NCBI GenBank assembly: GCA_033030425.1
Contig: JAUFSD010000022.1
Coordinates: 868,001-932,000 of the forward strand
Source of the DNA: Verpa conica
Taxonomy: Eukaryota; Ascomycota; Pezizomycetes; Pezizales; Morchellaceae
Length of the DNA stretch: 64,000 bases
Direction: 5' to 3'
The position numbers and the translations under genes are program-made. The notes below the pieces were generated by a model that made no database searches, had not been told where the DNA came from, and saw only the letters and a program-made list of their open reading frames with translations. This document shows positions 36,034 to 48,634 of this stretch, one piece after another (the stretch's first letter is position 1; each line of letters starts with the position of its first letter).

Positions 36034-38470
36034 CTAGGACCGCCTCTGGCGAGTCCTCTTCCCCTCTTGTGATACATTGCGAAGAGCAATTCTTCTATCA
36101 CACTCCATATCGCCCTTCTTCTTTTCTACCACATATGCCCCCATAGCCGTTGACTGGGCTAGCTGGTCTTCTGATAGTGTATTACCATCAGGGAAGTTTG
36201 AGAAATCTTCCACTTCATCATCGTCACCCCATTTTTCTTCTTCCTCCTCCGGTTTTGGGACGACTGTAGTAGTAGCAGCAGCAGAAGAGGCACTTGCCTG
36301 GGTAAGTCTAGATCCCCCAAGCTTACGCTTAGGCCTGGGAGGCTCTCCCATGGCCTTTTTCTCCTCGGGGGAAGGGCTCTGCTGCGTAGGTAGTAGCTTC
36401 TCTGGGGCTTTAGTAGGTTTAGTGGAGTTGGTAGGGTGCGTGGCCTCTTTGATTAAACAATTAGATATATTAGCTTCGAATATTATATAAGAACTGGGAG
36501 AAATTAACGAACTTACCCGCCGGCTTGTTATACCCACTAGGTGTGGTGATTACCATAATGGGGGCTTTCTGGGGAGCGGAGCCCTGTACAGACATGGTAG
36601 TCTGCTCCACCTCTTTATATTTTTCGGATTTAATTAGTACCAACGCTTGAAACTTTAAAGAAATTAGAAAAATTACCCATCTTGACTGTAGCTGAAACTA
36701 CGACCGGGGTCTCTACCGCCTTAATTGTAGTCTTCACCTCGATGTCTTCCGACATCTCTGCATCCTTACCCTCATTGTATTTTTGGCCCCCATCCGCAAT
36801 TGCTCCTCCTTCACCCATCGCAACGTCATTCTCCTCCTCGACTGATGCACCCCTTTGAATGACCTGATGTGCCATGACGACCTCCTCTAAAGGAACCTCC
36901 TCCATCGCTTGATCCCCTTGCTCAAGGCCTTGTTCTTTCTCCTCTACTAATGAGACCACCTCCTCCATATAAAAATCCTCATCCTCGCCCTTTTTAAGCG
37001 GTGCAAGTAACATAAGTACTTCTTCGCCCATTGTCTCATCTTCAATATTGGCGGGATTATTGTTCCTTGGTTGAGGTTTTTTGACCCCAGCATTCTTAAC
37101 TTCGGCTTCAGCGTCTTCAGCGTCTTCAGCTTCCAATTTTTTCACCTCCAACAGAAATTTCTTCTCACTGGCAATCGCCACCCCCCCATAGTTCGGTAGA
37201 GATTTCTGGGCCTGGTGGCTGGGCCTATATGGGTGGAACATATAGCCCTTGGGATTGAGACGTGCACGACGCGGGGATCTGCCGTCTTTGGTGCTTTTCT
37301 TTTCTTGACGTAACTATGAATTCAAATTAGTAAAAAGTATACTTGATTTAGATAGTAAAAGCGGGGTTTTTTTTTACCTTAGGGGTGGTTTCGTTACGCA
37401 AAATTTCCAACTTATCCTGTAGTTCTTCCTCGACTTTTAGTTCAACTGGCTGAACCCTCGAAAGGATATTTGGGCCTTCACTCTCGACCCCGGCTGACTG
37501 AACCTCCACAAAAGTGCTAAGGGTATTCTTCTCAGCCTTCACTTCAACCAACTGGGTCTCCACAGTAGTAAGTGTCCCCCCCCCGGTCTTCACTTCAACT
37601 AGCTTAACCTCCGTAGTAGCATTAAGGGCTTCCTTCCCAGTCTTCACTTCAATTGACTGGACCTCGAAAATTTTACTAACAGTTTCCTTAACCTTCTCAA
37701 CCTCTACTTCAACTGGCTGAACCTCCACAGCAGTAATAAAGAGTTTCTTCTCAACGTTTACTCTAACTGACTGAACCTCCACGACAGTAACAAGTAATTT
37801 TTTCCCAACCCCGACTCCAACTGGTTGGATATTCGTAGAAACCTCCGAGACCTCCGGGTTCGCAATTTTTTTGTTGGATTTCTTCTCGTAAAGATGATTC
37901 ACTCGAGTTATCATCTTAAACAAATCGCTGTCTCTCCTCTTAATAGACTTCAAGGCCAACTCAAACATATCATTTTGTCTCTTCTTCTCGAAAACTTCCA
38001 AGCTCAACGCTGGAATAGCCGAATCTTGCTTTCTCACTAAAAAAAAACTTCCACAAGGAGGGTCCACGGTACCCGGTTCAGTCAACGGTGGTGCAGCGTC
38101 CTCAATAGTCGTTTTTGTAACACAAGGATAGGTATCAAAAAACGAAGAGCCTATACATCTGCAATTAGCAACTTGTAGTAAAATTAAGGGCGAAACTGGC
38201 TGCTTTTATACCATCATTGATCCACTGATCAGTAGCGCTTCCTGGAATACCGACTCTAAAGATGAATTCCAAGTCTTTATAGTAATTATAAGAGATGATT
38301 TTTGTACCAACGAGATAAATCTCATCTCGGGCTACACAAAAGAGATATCTCAGGGTGTAATAAACGGTAGATGGGGAGATAAGAGTGGGTCCGACGATCA
38401 AAAAGAGCCTAATACCGACGTAGATGATGAGAAGAGAGAGGAACAGAACGGGGTAAGATTTAACGCTCAT
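36034..38470 (-). CDS. Orphan membrane-anchored protein with Val/Glu-rich repeats
   Basis: Not recognised. The minus-strand model is 38470-38212, 38171-37378, 37313-36677, 36612-36517, 36446-36034, and gives 732 aa in phase. The three downstream introns have clear gtaaaa, gtaatt and gtaagt donors and AG acceptors. The first junction is uncertain: the 40-nt intron is short. Alternatives are a donor at gtattc about 33 nt earlier, or an acceptor after a T-rich tract at 38037. Features in order: an N-terminal membrane segment (about residues 8-27), a 60-residue region, a short Cys-rich stretch (CRC...C...C), and a basic patch. About seven diverged repeats of roughly 20-24 residues follow (VEVQxVEVKxxK pattern, residues about 150-330). 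Then come a charged region rich in Glu, Asp and Met, and a basic C-terminus ending in KRTRQRRS. It could be a tethered scaffold or wall/ER-associated protein, but no function is claimed. Confidence 0.6.
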
Positions 38471-38611
38471 TGTTGGAAAATATCAAGAAAGGGTTTAAAG
38501 AAAAGTTAAGAGTAATGAGAACAGGGAATATATATCAATTAAAGAATTTTTCGATACGAAGGTCTCTTAATGATTGATAGTTATTCACAACTGTAAATAA
38601 CGATGTTAATT

Positions 38612-38700
38612 CGAAGATGTTGAAGGTGAAGATGAAGGCGAAAGTGAAGGTGAAGATGAAGGCGATGGTGAAGGTGAAGATAGCTGTGAAGATAGCTATA
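38612..38700. repeat. Degenerate GAAGGTGAAGAT-type tandem repeat
   Basis: About seven imperfect copies of a 12-base purine-rich unit (GAAGGTGAAGAT and variants) lie 140 bases upstream of the orphan gene start. Short minus-strand frames here encode alternating His/Leu simply because of the repeat. It may be part of the promoter or leader of the minus-strand gene. Confidence 0.6.
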
Positions 38701-39819
38701 AAAAGTCAAGGTATTGAGGAGGGAGCTTTGGGGTTTGTCGGATCTTGATTGAAGGGTACGCTTATCCCGCTCTTGGGGAGGGGGCTCTGATACGCTTCTA
38801 TATAACACTGATCTCTAGTTCTACTATCTAGAAATACTTACAATAAAGACTTCGCTGAAGGTATATAGTTTTACTACAGATGTTTTATTGTTTATGGGCG
38901 GATATTCTCTGCTGACTGGTCCCGTTTTTCCAGGTTCTATGGCAAGTTGCAGCCCGAACATATTCTCAGTGCTATTAATTAAGCGCTAATATATATACCT
39001 ATAATTTAAGGTGTTATACACATACGCACTCTTGTAAAAATAAGTAGGAAGGAGGATCACTATATGTAATATATAATGAATCATGTCCTATAGGCCACAT
39101 ATTTATTTGCCCAGTACGTACATCAGGAGGCTGATCTGTTTGTACTTAATGAATCAAACAAATGGCCAGTTGGGTCAATTAATTTCGGATATGAAATATT
39201 ACTCGCCTACTGATAGTACACCGTGACTCGCCGCGCTTACTCCTTTAGCTTCGGTATTAGCATTTTTATAGATATAGGCATATATATATATTACGTATTT
39301 CTGGTTGGATATTTAATTGAGCGAGGAATCTCAGTTTCCAGGTTTTAAGTATTTTATAATATCCTATATTCATCTGGCTGATTAGCGTCATAAAGAAGGC
39401 CTCCCTAGATATAGATAGTATAGATATAGGTGAATGAGGTACAGAGACCGTGTCTTTATTGAACCCCGAGAATAAATTGCTATAGTCTTTATAAAAGCTA
39501 CTGTTCTTGTAGTAGTTCACTCTCTTTGTGTATTTCCCTACCCTGCCATGATGATTATATTAAGGGAAATGTCGCCCGAGGAAGCAAAAATCATTAGATT
39601 TGAGGGCGATTTTCTACCGGCGTCTCTGGCAAAATTATCTCTCGCTTATAGTAATAGACGGTAAAGGGAGTGGCACAATAAAATCCCAAGTACGTCCTCG
39701 AATCGCGAATTCAAATTGTCGATCACATTACTAGCCAAAATTACTGTCCTCTGTTCAGGGCGCTTTACCTTAAAGTTATTAGATCGGGATTATAGTTCAT
39801 TATAAATATTAGATCTATA
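38701..39819. other. Gene-free AT-rich spacer
   Basis: No supported gene. An 84-codon minus-strand frame at 39266-39520 is AT-rich (Ile, Tyr, Phe, Asn), has no family match and is probably random. Confidence 0.5.
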
Positions 39820-40290
39820 CAAGCGGTGGTTGCAAATTGAGGCGACAGCCGCCAAAACACACCAAAAGTAGCCGACTTCACAGGTCTTTTAACAATACTT
39901 TCCAGCACCTAATGAAATCCCTCACTGTACTAAGAGATTAGAAAACCCATATATATTGCTATTACATTGAATTTTTATTTATAAGAAGTAGCCTTTTAGA
40001 GGAATAAGATAAATACCAGAGTGGAGTACTCCTGAATGTACATTTTATATGGAACTTACATACAAAATTATATGTACCACAAAAGCCATGGTTTGTTTTT
40101 AGTTATTCATCCTTGAAGCTTATAAGCTGGATGTAAGAGGGGAATAGAAAGTCAATATCTATGGAATTGCCATTGTTCCAGTGTACTTAGGGAATTTATT
40201 GTGTGTTGGGGAGTCTTGGTAAAAGGCCTGTGAAGTCGGCTACTTTGGTGTCTTTTGGCGGTTGTCGCCTCAATTTGCAACCACCGCTTG
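39820..40290. mobile_element. 471-bp MITE-like element with TA target duplication
   Basis: The left end CAAGCGGTGGTTGCAAATTG and the right end, reverse-complemented, are identical over the first 20 bases and nearly identical for about 70. TA lies outside both ends (39818-39819 and 40291-40292). The interior has no coding frame. The structure fits a non-autonomous Tc1/mariner-type element. The well-kept arms suggest it is younger than the surrounding DNA. Confidence 0.8.
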
Positions 40291-41180
40291 TACCATCTGT
40301 ACAAAGTATAATCTAGAGGCCCTTCGGCCCGACCCGAGAATAAGACCTAAGATTTTCTTGGCTCTTTAGTAAGAAATAATTTAAATGTTGAGTTTTTTCC
40401 CGCTGGGTATTGTGAGTCTCTATATCTTGCTACTCGTGACTACTTGTGGGAGCCGTCTCGTAGCGCGCAACAGCTTTAGTCCCTGCGTGGATGAAATATC
40501 ACTCGGGAGGAAGTGTGATTCTGGATACTGCAAATAAATAAAATGTATAACGATGGTCCCGAAGGAGGCCTTCTTAGGGTACTCGCGGTAGAGATTATAA
40601 AAAATTGAGATGCAAGTCTCAAAAGTCTGAAATTGATCAACAAAGTTGTATGTGTGTCAAGTCAAACAAATAAGCTGCTAAGAAGAGGCTCTTTTCGCTT
40701 ATCATGAGTACCGCACGTGCATACTCACAGCATAAGGTCCAAACAAGCAGAAGCTGACCAGTAGTCGAGCCGTAGATAGCCAATAAAATCTATTAAATAG
40801 GGTCGATCAAGCTGTGCAATGCATGACTCAGAGACTGGCCCGTGTGGAATTGTCTACATACGCATAGTTCTGCAACATATTAACTCGTAGAGCCCGTAGA
40901 CCGGCAGCGTCGGGTTCTGAGAGCGCGCTTATAATTTTGTTGATACATTGTCGTAGAAGGTTTCAGCTCTCTAGTTTCTCGATGCTGTCCGTGCTACCTG
41001 TAAAGAAACACCAAGGTAGAAATCCGACCCATGTTTTGGTTGCCACTGTCGTCTCTGGATATATACTGTAGCAAGCATTTCATGTCGGATTGTCTCGGGC
41101 AATTCAAGGTTGTGTAGTCGTAAAAACACAATGGAATTGCTCGTCTGTGAAATTTACGCGAAAAGTTGTGTAATACTCTA
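40291..41180. other. Spacer between two inverted-repeat elements
   Basis: About 890 bases without a supported gene; AT-rich with no notable repeat that I can see. Confidence 0.5.
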
Positions 41181-41658
41181 CTGGCGCGGCCGAGAGGTTA
41201 ATACGTCACGTGGATACTAACAGGGATTAAAGACACATAGCAACGAGGGGAAATTCTCATGAGAATGGGCTTTAGAACCCTGAAAACAATGTATAAAAAA
41301 TGAGAGTATATTTGCCTATATGGCTAGAGTGATATTGGGAATTATCATTGTTTTTTCTTGTGTAGGGGGCTTAATATGGTTGATATCAGGTTGATATCAG
41401 AAGAATTGAGAGGTTTCTATATTCACCCCTGGTAGCTCATGCAGCACCCACCTTATCCCCCCATCAACAACACTTATTGGCTTCCCTCTAGCTCAAATTT
41501 TCTCTTATACCTCATAGAAGACTAGGCTAGAGACCTGAACAATTTCTAATTTTTTGGAGCCTCAAGCAGCAAAGATAGTGAGAAATTTTCTCCCGTTGCT
41601 ATGTGCCTCTAACCCCTGTCAGTATCCACGTGACGTATTAACCTCTCGGCCGCGCCAG
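41181..41658. mobile_element. 478-bp MITE-like element with TA target duplication
   Basis: The left end CTGGCGCGGCCGAGAGGTTA is matched exactly by the reverse-complemented right end. The identity runs for about 40 bases (through the ACGTCACGTGGATACT segment) and then continues with mismatches to about 85. TA flanks both ends (41179-41180 and 41659-41660). The terminal sequence differs from the 471-bp and 614-bp elements, so this is a separate family. No coding frame inside. Confidence 0.78.
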
Positions 41659-42311
41659 TAGTCTCACTAGGACCTGACAGCACGTTTATTTTGCCACCAT
41701 GTAGTTAGCCCGGATAGCCCCGTCCCTGGGTGGCAACCACGCCCTTCAACTCTGCCCTTTGCACACCCCTGCCCTGCACCTCGAAAACTCTTTCGCACCT
41801 GCATTTTCCTTTTGAAAGTGAGAGAGCTTGAAGGCTTGCCATCAGGGGGAGAAGAAGAAACAAGGTAGTGAAGAATAAAGGAAAAAAGAAAGCAAGAGAA
41901 GCGTTTATATGTAAAAGGCAAGGCAATGACGTCGCTGTGATGGTTTCGTTTCCCTGAAGCGGAGCAGACCCTGACTAACGGACGCCATTTCCCCCACCAA
42001 GCACTAGCGTGTCGTATGATCCGCCGGATCAGATGATGCATGAGCCGGGTGGAAAGGGAAAGAAATCACGAGTGGCCCTGACAACCGAGCCTCACCCGAA
42101 GGTACCCCCAACAGCAAACTTTTTATCCCGCTGTTCCGGACACTTTGCACGGGGTATACCTAGCTCTGCTCGTCACTCGATTATTCTTTGTTACCTGCAT
42201 TCTACATACCGTGCCCGTGCCATACACCATACGATAGCTATCGACTGATATTCTATATTTGCCTACAACTCCTTTTCTTATTAATTTATCTATTTTATCG
42301 TAGAACGGAAG
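41659..42311. promoter_or_regulatory. Upstream region of AFG1
   Basis: This 650-base interval between the 478-bp element and AFG1 is less AT-rich than the flanks and presumably holds the AFG1 promoter and leader. Overlapping frames on both strands (41667-42041, 41705-41926, 42009-42248) have no family support. I see no decisive regulatory motif. Confidence 0.35.
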
Positions 42312-44073
42312 ATGCTCGCTACCCGAAGATTGCTCACACAACGAGTCACCCCATCCCGGGCTTTAGGTCCGGGACGGAGACGTACTCTGGGTATCAGGAG
42401 TATGCATAGACCGGCGGTATGTTTCCAGTGTACCAAAGTCGCGAGGAGTGGCTTGGTGGCTTCATCCTGCAGGGGCATTGCATCGCAGGCAACGGCGTTG
42501 AGTGGGCAAAGGAGGGGAATGATGTCGGCCATGGTAGCAGAGGAGGAGGAAATGAATGAAGTAGAGCTTCAGGGTATGTTTCTTGTGTTGCTCTTTGGGT
42601 TAGGATGAATGAATGGAGACTAATTCTGCGCGTTAAATACAGATGACATAAAAGGTCCGATAGATCAGTACCAGCAATGGGTGTCGGAGGGGAAGCTACG
42701 GGATGATGAGTATCAACGAGGTATAGAGATCCCTTAGCTCTCGTAGATCATTAGGAATATAGTTTTTCCGGCATAGCTAATAGCTCCTTCATAGGTATCG
42801 TAATGAGCCTCCAAAACCTCCATGATGACCTCCGGAACTACCAGCCTCCAACGGTGATACACCCCAAACTCTCTGCCTTGGCTGACCCTCCCCGGAGGTC
42901 CCTCTTTGGTGCCCTTATTGGCCGCAAACCCTTACCACCACCCACCACCGTCATTCCCGAAAACATGCCGAAAGGAATGTACCTTTTTGGTGAGGTCGGC
43001 TCGGGAAAGACCATGCTTATGGACATGTTCTACAACACCCTTCCCGCACACATCACAACAAAAACCCGGATACACTTCCACCATTTTATGCAAGATGTCC
43101 ACAAACGCCTCCATAAGATGAAGATGCAGTATGGTAGCGACTTTGACGCCATTCCATTTGTGGGTGCGGATATTGCCGCCAATGCGAGTGTCCTGTGTTT
43201 TGATGAATTCCAGTGTACGGACGTTGCGGATGCTATGATTCTTCGGAGGCTGCTCGAGTGTCTGAAGAGCCATGGTGTTGTGATGGTTTCTACCTCCAAT
43301 CGTCACCCTGATGATTTATACAAGAACGGTATCCAGCGTGCAAGCTTCCTCCCTTGTATCGCGCTGCTGAATTCCTCCTTGACTGTTATTAACCTTAACT
43401 CCCCCACCGACTACCGTAAGATCCCGCGCCCAGAATCTGGGGTCTATCACCATCCCTTAGGTGCCAATGCAGTTGCTCACGCCGATAAATGGTTCACTTA
43501 TTTGGGCGATCCTTTGGACCCCCCAAGGCCCAGAAGTCATACAATCTGGGGTAGAGAGGTGAAGGTGCCGGCGGCAAGCGGTAGAGCAGCGAGGTTTAAG
43601 TTCAGCGAGCTGTGTGGTAGTGCTACTAGTGCGGCAGATTATTTGGAGCTCTGTAAGCACTATAGTGCATTTGTGGTCGAGGATATACCAGCTATGGATC
43701 ATCGGAGTAGAGATTTGGCAAGGAGATTTATTACCTTCGTTGATGCCATTTATGAGAATAAGGTAATATTTACCCTAGCTTCACACCTTATCAGCCGCTA
43801 ATATATCTGGGTTCACTATAGGCCAAACTAATCCTAACAACAACAACACCTCTCCATCAACTATTCGTATCAGAAGCAGAAATGAAAGCTGCGGCCGATG
43901 AAGAAGGTGTTGGAATGGATAGTGCGATGAGGAGTCTTATGGATGATTTGGGGATGAATATGAAGATGTTGAAGGATAGCTCTATTTTTAGCGGTGACGA
44001 AGAGCGCTTTGCGTTCGCGAGGGCACTGAGTAGGTTAAGTGAGATGGGGAGTGTCATGTGGGCTGAGAGGTAG
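42312..44073 (+). CDS. AFG1: Afg1/Lace1-type mitochondrial AAA ATPase
   Basis: P-loop ATPase of the inner mitochondrial membrane that helps remove or process respiratory-chain subunits. Exons: 42312-42573, 42643-42720, 42795-43762, 43822-44073 (519 aa, close to the 509 aa of yeast Afg1; all phases agree). The N-terminus is rich in Arg and Ser and lacks acids, as in a mitochondrial targeting sequence. Walker A is GEVGSGKT (about 179-186) and Walker B is LCFDEFQ (about 247-253), followed by TDVADAMI, the sensor-like VVMVSTSNRHPDDLY and KNGIQR. After the splice the C-terminus reads LILTTTTPLHQLF and ends MGSVMWAER. The family lacks the C-terminal protease domain of FtsH, as here. Confidence 0.93.
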
Positions 44074-44990
44074 AGGATAGGGAGTATTAGACTGGGAAGT
44101 AGAAGGAGTGAATAGGTTGGTTTGGGCGCTCTTTATGTTTCTTTTATTTCTTATCGCATATTTTGGAGTATATATATCGTGTGGGATGGGTGTTTTGCAT
44201 TCTTTTTTCTTTTCTTTCTACCTCTCTTTCAAGCACGTGTTTTTGTGATAGATACCATAGCGCGACCAGTAAGGATAAGAGCAAGAAAGTAGTGTATTGA
44301 ATTCAGGGCGGGTGCTAGGGCCGGCGGGGTTTGTATGACGGTACTCTTCCGGGATTCGGGAGTTGGAGGTTGGGGCGAAATGATAAGGCCTTGCCTGCCT
44401 GTGAACGCGCACGTCTCGGTTAGAGTATATTTGCCTTGACGCTGTTCATCTGTTACTTTATCTAACATGCTACCTGCTCAGCCCCGGCCTATCACGTCTT
44501 AGTCGGGTGGATAAAGCAGTTATTCCCGTCTTGGTGACAGCCCTGCTGTGCTGTAAGATGCCGATGCCTTGGGCACATTCCATCTGATTAGATGGCCCCT
44601 CCGATGGTTGTCGTGGTTACCACTGTCTCAGGGGCAACAAACAACAGCCGGGGATACAACAACGTTTATGTCAGTGATATGCACGGCACAGACAGCTGCG
44701 GGAGACACTTGTACACGTCCATCCGCACCACCACCTGTCCTGTCCTCACTCTTGGGAAGAAATAATAATAATTCCCCTTTCCCTCCGTTCTTCTTCTCTT
44801 CACCCCCCCCCCCGCTGTTTCTGAACGAATTGTTTGTAGTGACTACTGCTCAGTGCGCTATTACAATTTAAACTGAACGAGCCTTTCCTTTTTACAACTG
44901 CTCTACTATAAACAAAGAAACAAACAGTCTTCGTTTCAAACATTGTTTGCACATCTTATCTGAGCTTTCTAGCTCTAGGGTAAAGAAATT
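44074..44990. promoter_or_regulatory. Spacer and promoter region of the chitin synthase gene
   Basis: About 900 bases. The first 150 probably hold the AFG1 3' end. The last 200 contain a C-rich run (about 44803-44813) and an A/C-rich leader just before the chitin synthase start. The 100-codon frame at 44569-44871 has no family match. Confidence 0.4.
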
Positions 44991-47900
44991 ATGGGGACTC
45001 CATACGGTCAGTCAGGCCTACCTGACTATACGTCTGGGCCACCAGAATACGATAATGAGAATGACGAAAACGGCCTTGGAGCGCATGGACTACCGAACGG
45101 ACAGCAGATGAGACTACTAGGTAGTTTGGGAGATGAGGAGGGGGACTATAATACGTATGCACTTATAACGGGTGATTTAGTGGGGTAGGTTGGAAGAGCG
45201 AGTGCTAACTTGTGTTGCGTTAGCCCGAACACGCCGCATAGATCATATCATCCTAATAACCAGTATCAAGAGCTTCTACCTGCGTCAGGACAACACTCGC
45301 CGCCGCCGCAGGTCAGAAGTGTTAATACTGCGATTGGATATGTGCCTAGTCAATCACCGGCACCGAGTTATGGTGGTAGCCACACGGCGATTGGATATGA
45401 TGCTCCGTTATCTCCAACGCCTTCGAGGATCGGGAGTCAGTATGCAACTGCTTATTCTCCCTCCCGTGCATCTATCTCAAGAGTATCAAATACCCGTCCG
45501 TGGTCTCCATCTACAAATGGGGGCTGGACGCCGAGTCAAAGGGGAGGTGTGCCGATGGATCGGTCTTCCACAAGGGGAGGTGTACCGATGGACCGGTCCT
45601 CTACAAGGGGTGGAGTTCCGATCGATAGGGCGTGGACCCCGAGCAGAGCAAGTGTAGTTAGGCAAGTGGATTATTCACGGCCACCGCCAAGCTCGATTGT
45701 TTATGAGCCGTTGGATCTGAATGGTTCCCCGAGGCCGGGGACTCCAAATAGTATGATCAGTCGGTATTCGAAGGGGAGTCGAGATAGTCGGCAGATGCTA
45801 CCGGGAGACCGGGGTTATACGAGTGGGGGTTATACGAGTGGGAATCCGATGCGCGACTCCTTTAGGAGTGACGACACGATGGTTCCTGTGGAAGATGATA
45901 TTGGGGATTACCAGTACACTGATGTTGACGATGAGTCTACGTTTGGTCCCACAGGTAGCAATGGAAGTCTGGACTACTCTAGGGATCTGAAGCGGGAGAT
46001 AACGAATTCGGTTTCCGCTGGGTCTCTAGAGAGCGGTCGGACCTACACCATCGGAACTGAAAGCGATAGTGGGAAGGCTGCGACTACCAAGGGTGCACAT
46101 TTCGGCCCGGCACCACAGGCACCACAGACAAGAAGAGGGTTGAATCGACAGGCTCTTATGACGAAGAAACAGGTTAAGCTTATTAACGGAGAGCTTATTC
46201 TTGATTGTAAAATCCCGACCATTCTTTATTCTTTCCTACCGAGGAGAGATGCGCAGGAGTTTACGCATATGAGATATACTGCTGTTACTTGCGATCCAGA
46301 CGAATATGTGAATCGTGGTTATCTCCTACGACAGAATATGGATCCGACGAGAAGAGAGACAGAGTTGTTTATCTGTGTAACGATGTATAACGAAAATGAG
46401 ATTTTATTCACGAGAACGATGCACGGAGTTATGAGAAATATTGCGCATTTCTGTGCGAGGAGTAAGAGTAGGGTGTGGGGGAAGGATGGGTGGAAAAAGA
46501 TTGTGGTATGCATCGTCGCTGATGGGCGTAAGAAGGTACACCCACGTGTACTTGATGCATTGGCTGCAATGGGAGTGTATCAAGACGGTATTGCGAAGAA
46601 TTCTGTCAATGGCAGAGAGGTCAAGGCCCACGTCTATGAGTATACCACTCAGGTCTCCCTCGATGCGGATTTGAAGTTTAAGGGTGCCGAGAAGGGAATT
46701 GTGCCAGTGCAGATGGTATTCTGCCTCAAGGAAAAGAACGCAAAGAAATTGAACTCTCACCGATGGTTTTTTAATGCATTCGGGGCTACCTTGTCTCCTA
46801 ATGTCTGCATTCTTCTCGATGTTGGAACTCGTCCAGGGAATACATCGTTGTATCATCTGTGGAAGGCGTTTGATACAGATTCCAACGTCGCTGGCGCTTG
46901 TGGAGAGATCAAGGCGATGAAAGGGAAGGGGTGGATGGGGCTTTTCAACCCTCTAGTTGCGAGTCAGAATTTCGAGTATAAGATGAGTAACATCCTCGAT
47001 AAACCGCTCGAGAGTGTTTTCGGTTACATTACTGTGCTTCCTGGAGCCTTATCAGCGTACCGTTATCACGCGCTTCAGAATGATGAGAATGGGCATGGGC
47101 CGCTGTCTCAATACTTCAAGGGAGAGACACTCCATGGAAAGGACGCTGATGTGTTTACTGCAAACATGTACCTCGCCGAAGACAGAATTCTCTGTTGGGA
47201 ACTTGTCGCAAAGCGCTCAGAAAGGTGGGTGTTGAAGTATGTTCGCGCCGCAACTGGGGAAACCGATGTTCCTGATGCTGTCCCGGAGTTTATCTCTCAA
47301 CGTCGTCGATGGCTCAATGGTGCTTTCTTTGCCGCCATCTTCTCGTTGGCGCATTTCAAGCAGATTTGGGCGACAGATCATACTATTCTGAGGAAATTCT
47401 TGCTTCATGTAGAGTTTTTGTATCAGTTCTTTTCGCTGGTGTTTACATTCTTCTCGTTGGCAAATTTTTATCTTAGTTTTTACTTCATTGCGGGGAGTTT
47501 GGCAGATGAGCAGATGGATCCGTTCGGGAATGGGTGGGGAGCGAGGATATTTGTGTTTTTGAGGTTCGCATGTGTATTGTTGATCTGTACGCAGTTCATT
47601 GTGTGTATGGGAAATCGACCGCAAGGGTAAGCATCTCCCCCCCATCATTTCTTTATAGTGTACTAACACGGTAGTGAAATAGAGCGAAACGTATGTTTAT
47701 GTCTTCGATGGTGGTCTACGCCATCATCATGGCCTATACGACTTTCTGCGGAATGTACATCGTCATCAAGTCCTTTAGTGGTGGTATCGGTGGACAAGTC
47801 ACAGAGATCGTCCTCGGCGATAACATCTTCACGAACCTTATCATCTCTGTCGGTTCCACCATGGGAGTGTACTTTCTCATGAGTTTCTTGTATTTGGATC

Positions 47901-48634
47901 CTTGGCATATGTTCACGTCCTCAGCGCAGTACTTTATGATGTTGCCAAGTTATATCTGTACGCTGCAGGTTTATGCGTTCTGTAACACGTAAGTAATCAC
48001 CTATCTATAGCCAACTTCTTCCTTTACTAACACAATAATAGTCATGATGTATCCTGGGGAACTAAAGGAGACAACACTGTTTCCGTCGATCTCGGTGCTG
48101 CCGTTGGTTCTAAGGGTGATACTGTCGAGCTTGAAATGCCATCTGAGCAGCTCGATATCGATTCTGGCTATGATGACGCGCTCCGGAACCTCAGAGATCG
48201 TCTTGAAGTCCCTGAGGATCCTATTTCTGAGAGTCAGATCCAGGAGGATTATTATCGTGCTGTGAGGACGTATGTCGTGGTTGTGTGGATGGTTGCGAAT
48301 GCGATCCTTGCTATGGTTATCACTGAAGCTTATAGTCTAAATGAGATGAGTGGGAACTTTTATTTGAAGTGTAAGTTCTTTCCCTCGCTTTCAGTATTGT
48401 CTCCCGCGAATTTTAGCTAATGGATTTGTGTTTTTAGTTCTTCTATGGGCTGTGGCGGCACTTGCTGTGTTCAGAGCACTTGGATCCACAACTTATCTGA
48501 TCCTTCAGGGACTACATAGATTCGTGGAGGGGAGGGTTAAGTTTGATCCGAGGATCATCACGAATAAGTTCCAGCCACCGTGGAAGCAAAAGATGGTTAT
48601 CCCAGTTTCGAGCAGTCTCGGGAAAACCGTCTAA
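44991..48634 (+). CDS. Class III chitin synthase
   Basis: Membrane glycosyltransferase (GT2) that polymerises UDP-GlcNAc into chitin at hyphal tips and septa. Exons: 44991-45154, 45224-47626, 47683-47988, 48042-48370, 48438-48634 (1132 aa, in phase; the first intron has a tgctaact branch site). The first 370 residues are predicted disordered, rich in Ser, Pro, Tyr and Gly, with three [15 protein letters not shown] repeats and a GYTSG pair. The catalytic domain contains [33 protein letters not shown] (about 700), QRRRWLNG (about 747) and WGTKG (about 963), with several C-terminal membrane helices. The sequence around [17 protein letters not shown] and [10 protein letters not shown] fits class III (filamentous-fungus ChsB/Chs-1 group) better than class I or II. 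Typical class III enzymes are about 900 aa; the extra length is in the N-terminal region. Confidence 0.93.

Noticed and set aside
45190..45657. 155-codon plus-strand frame
   Set aside because: It is a shifted phase of the chitin synthase N-terminal exon.
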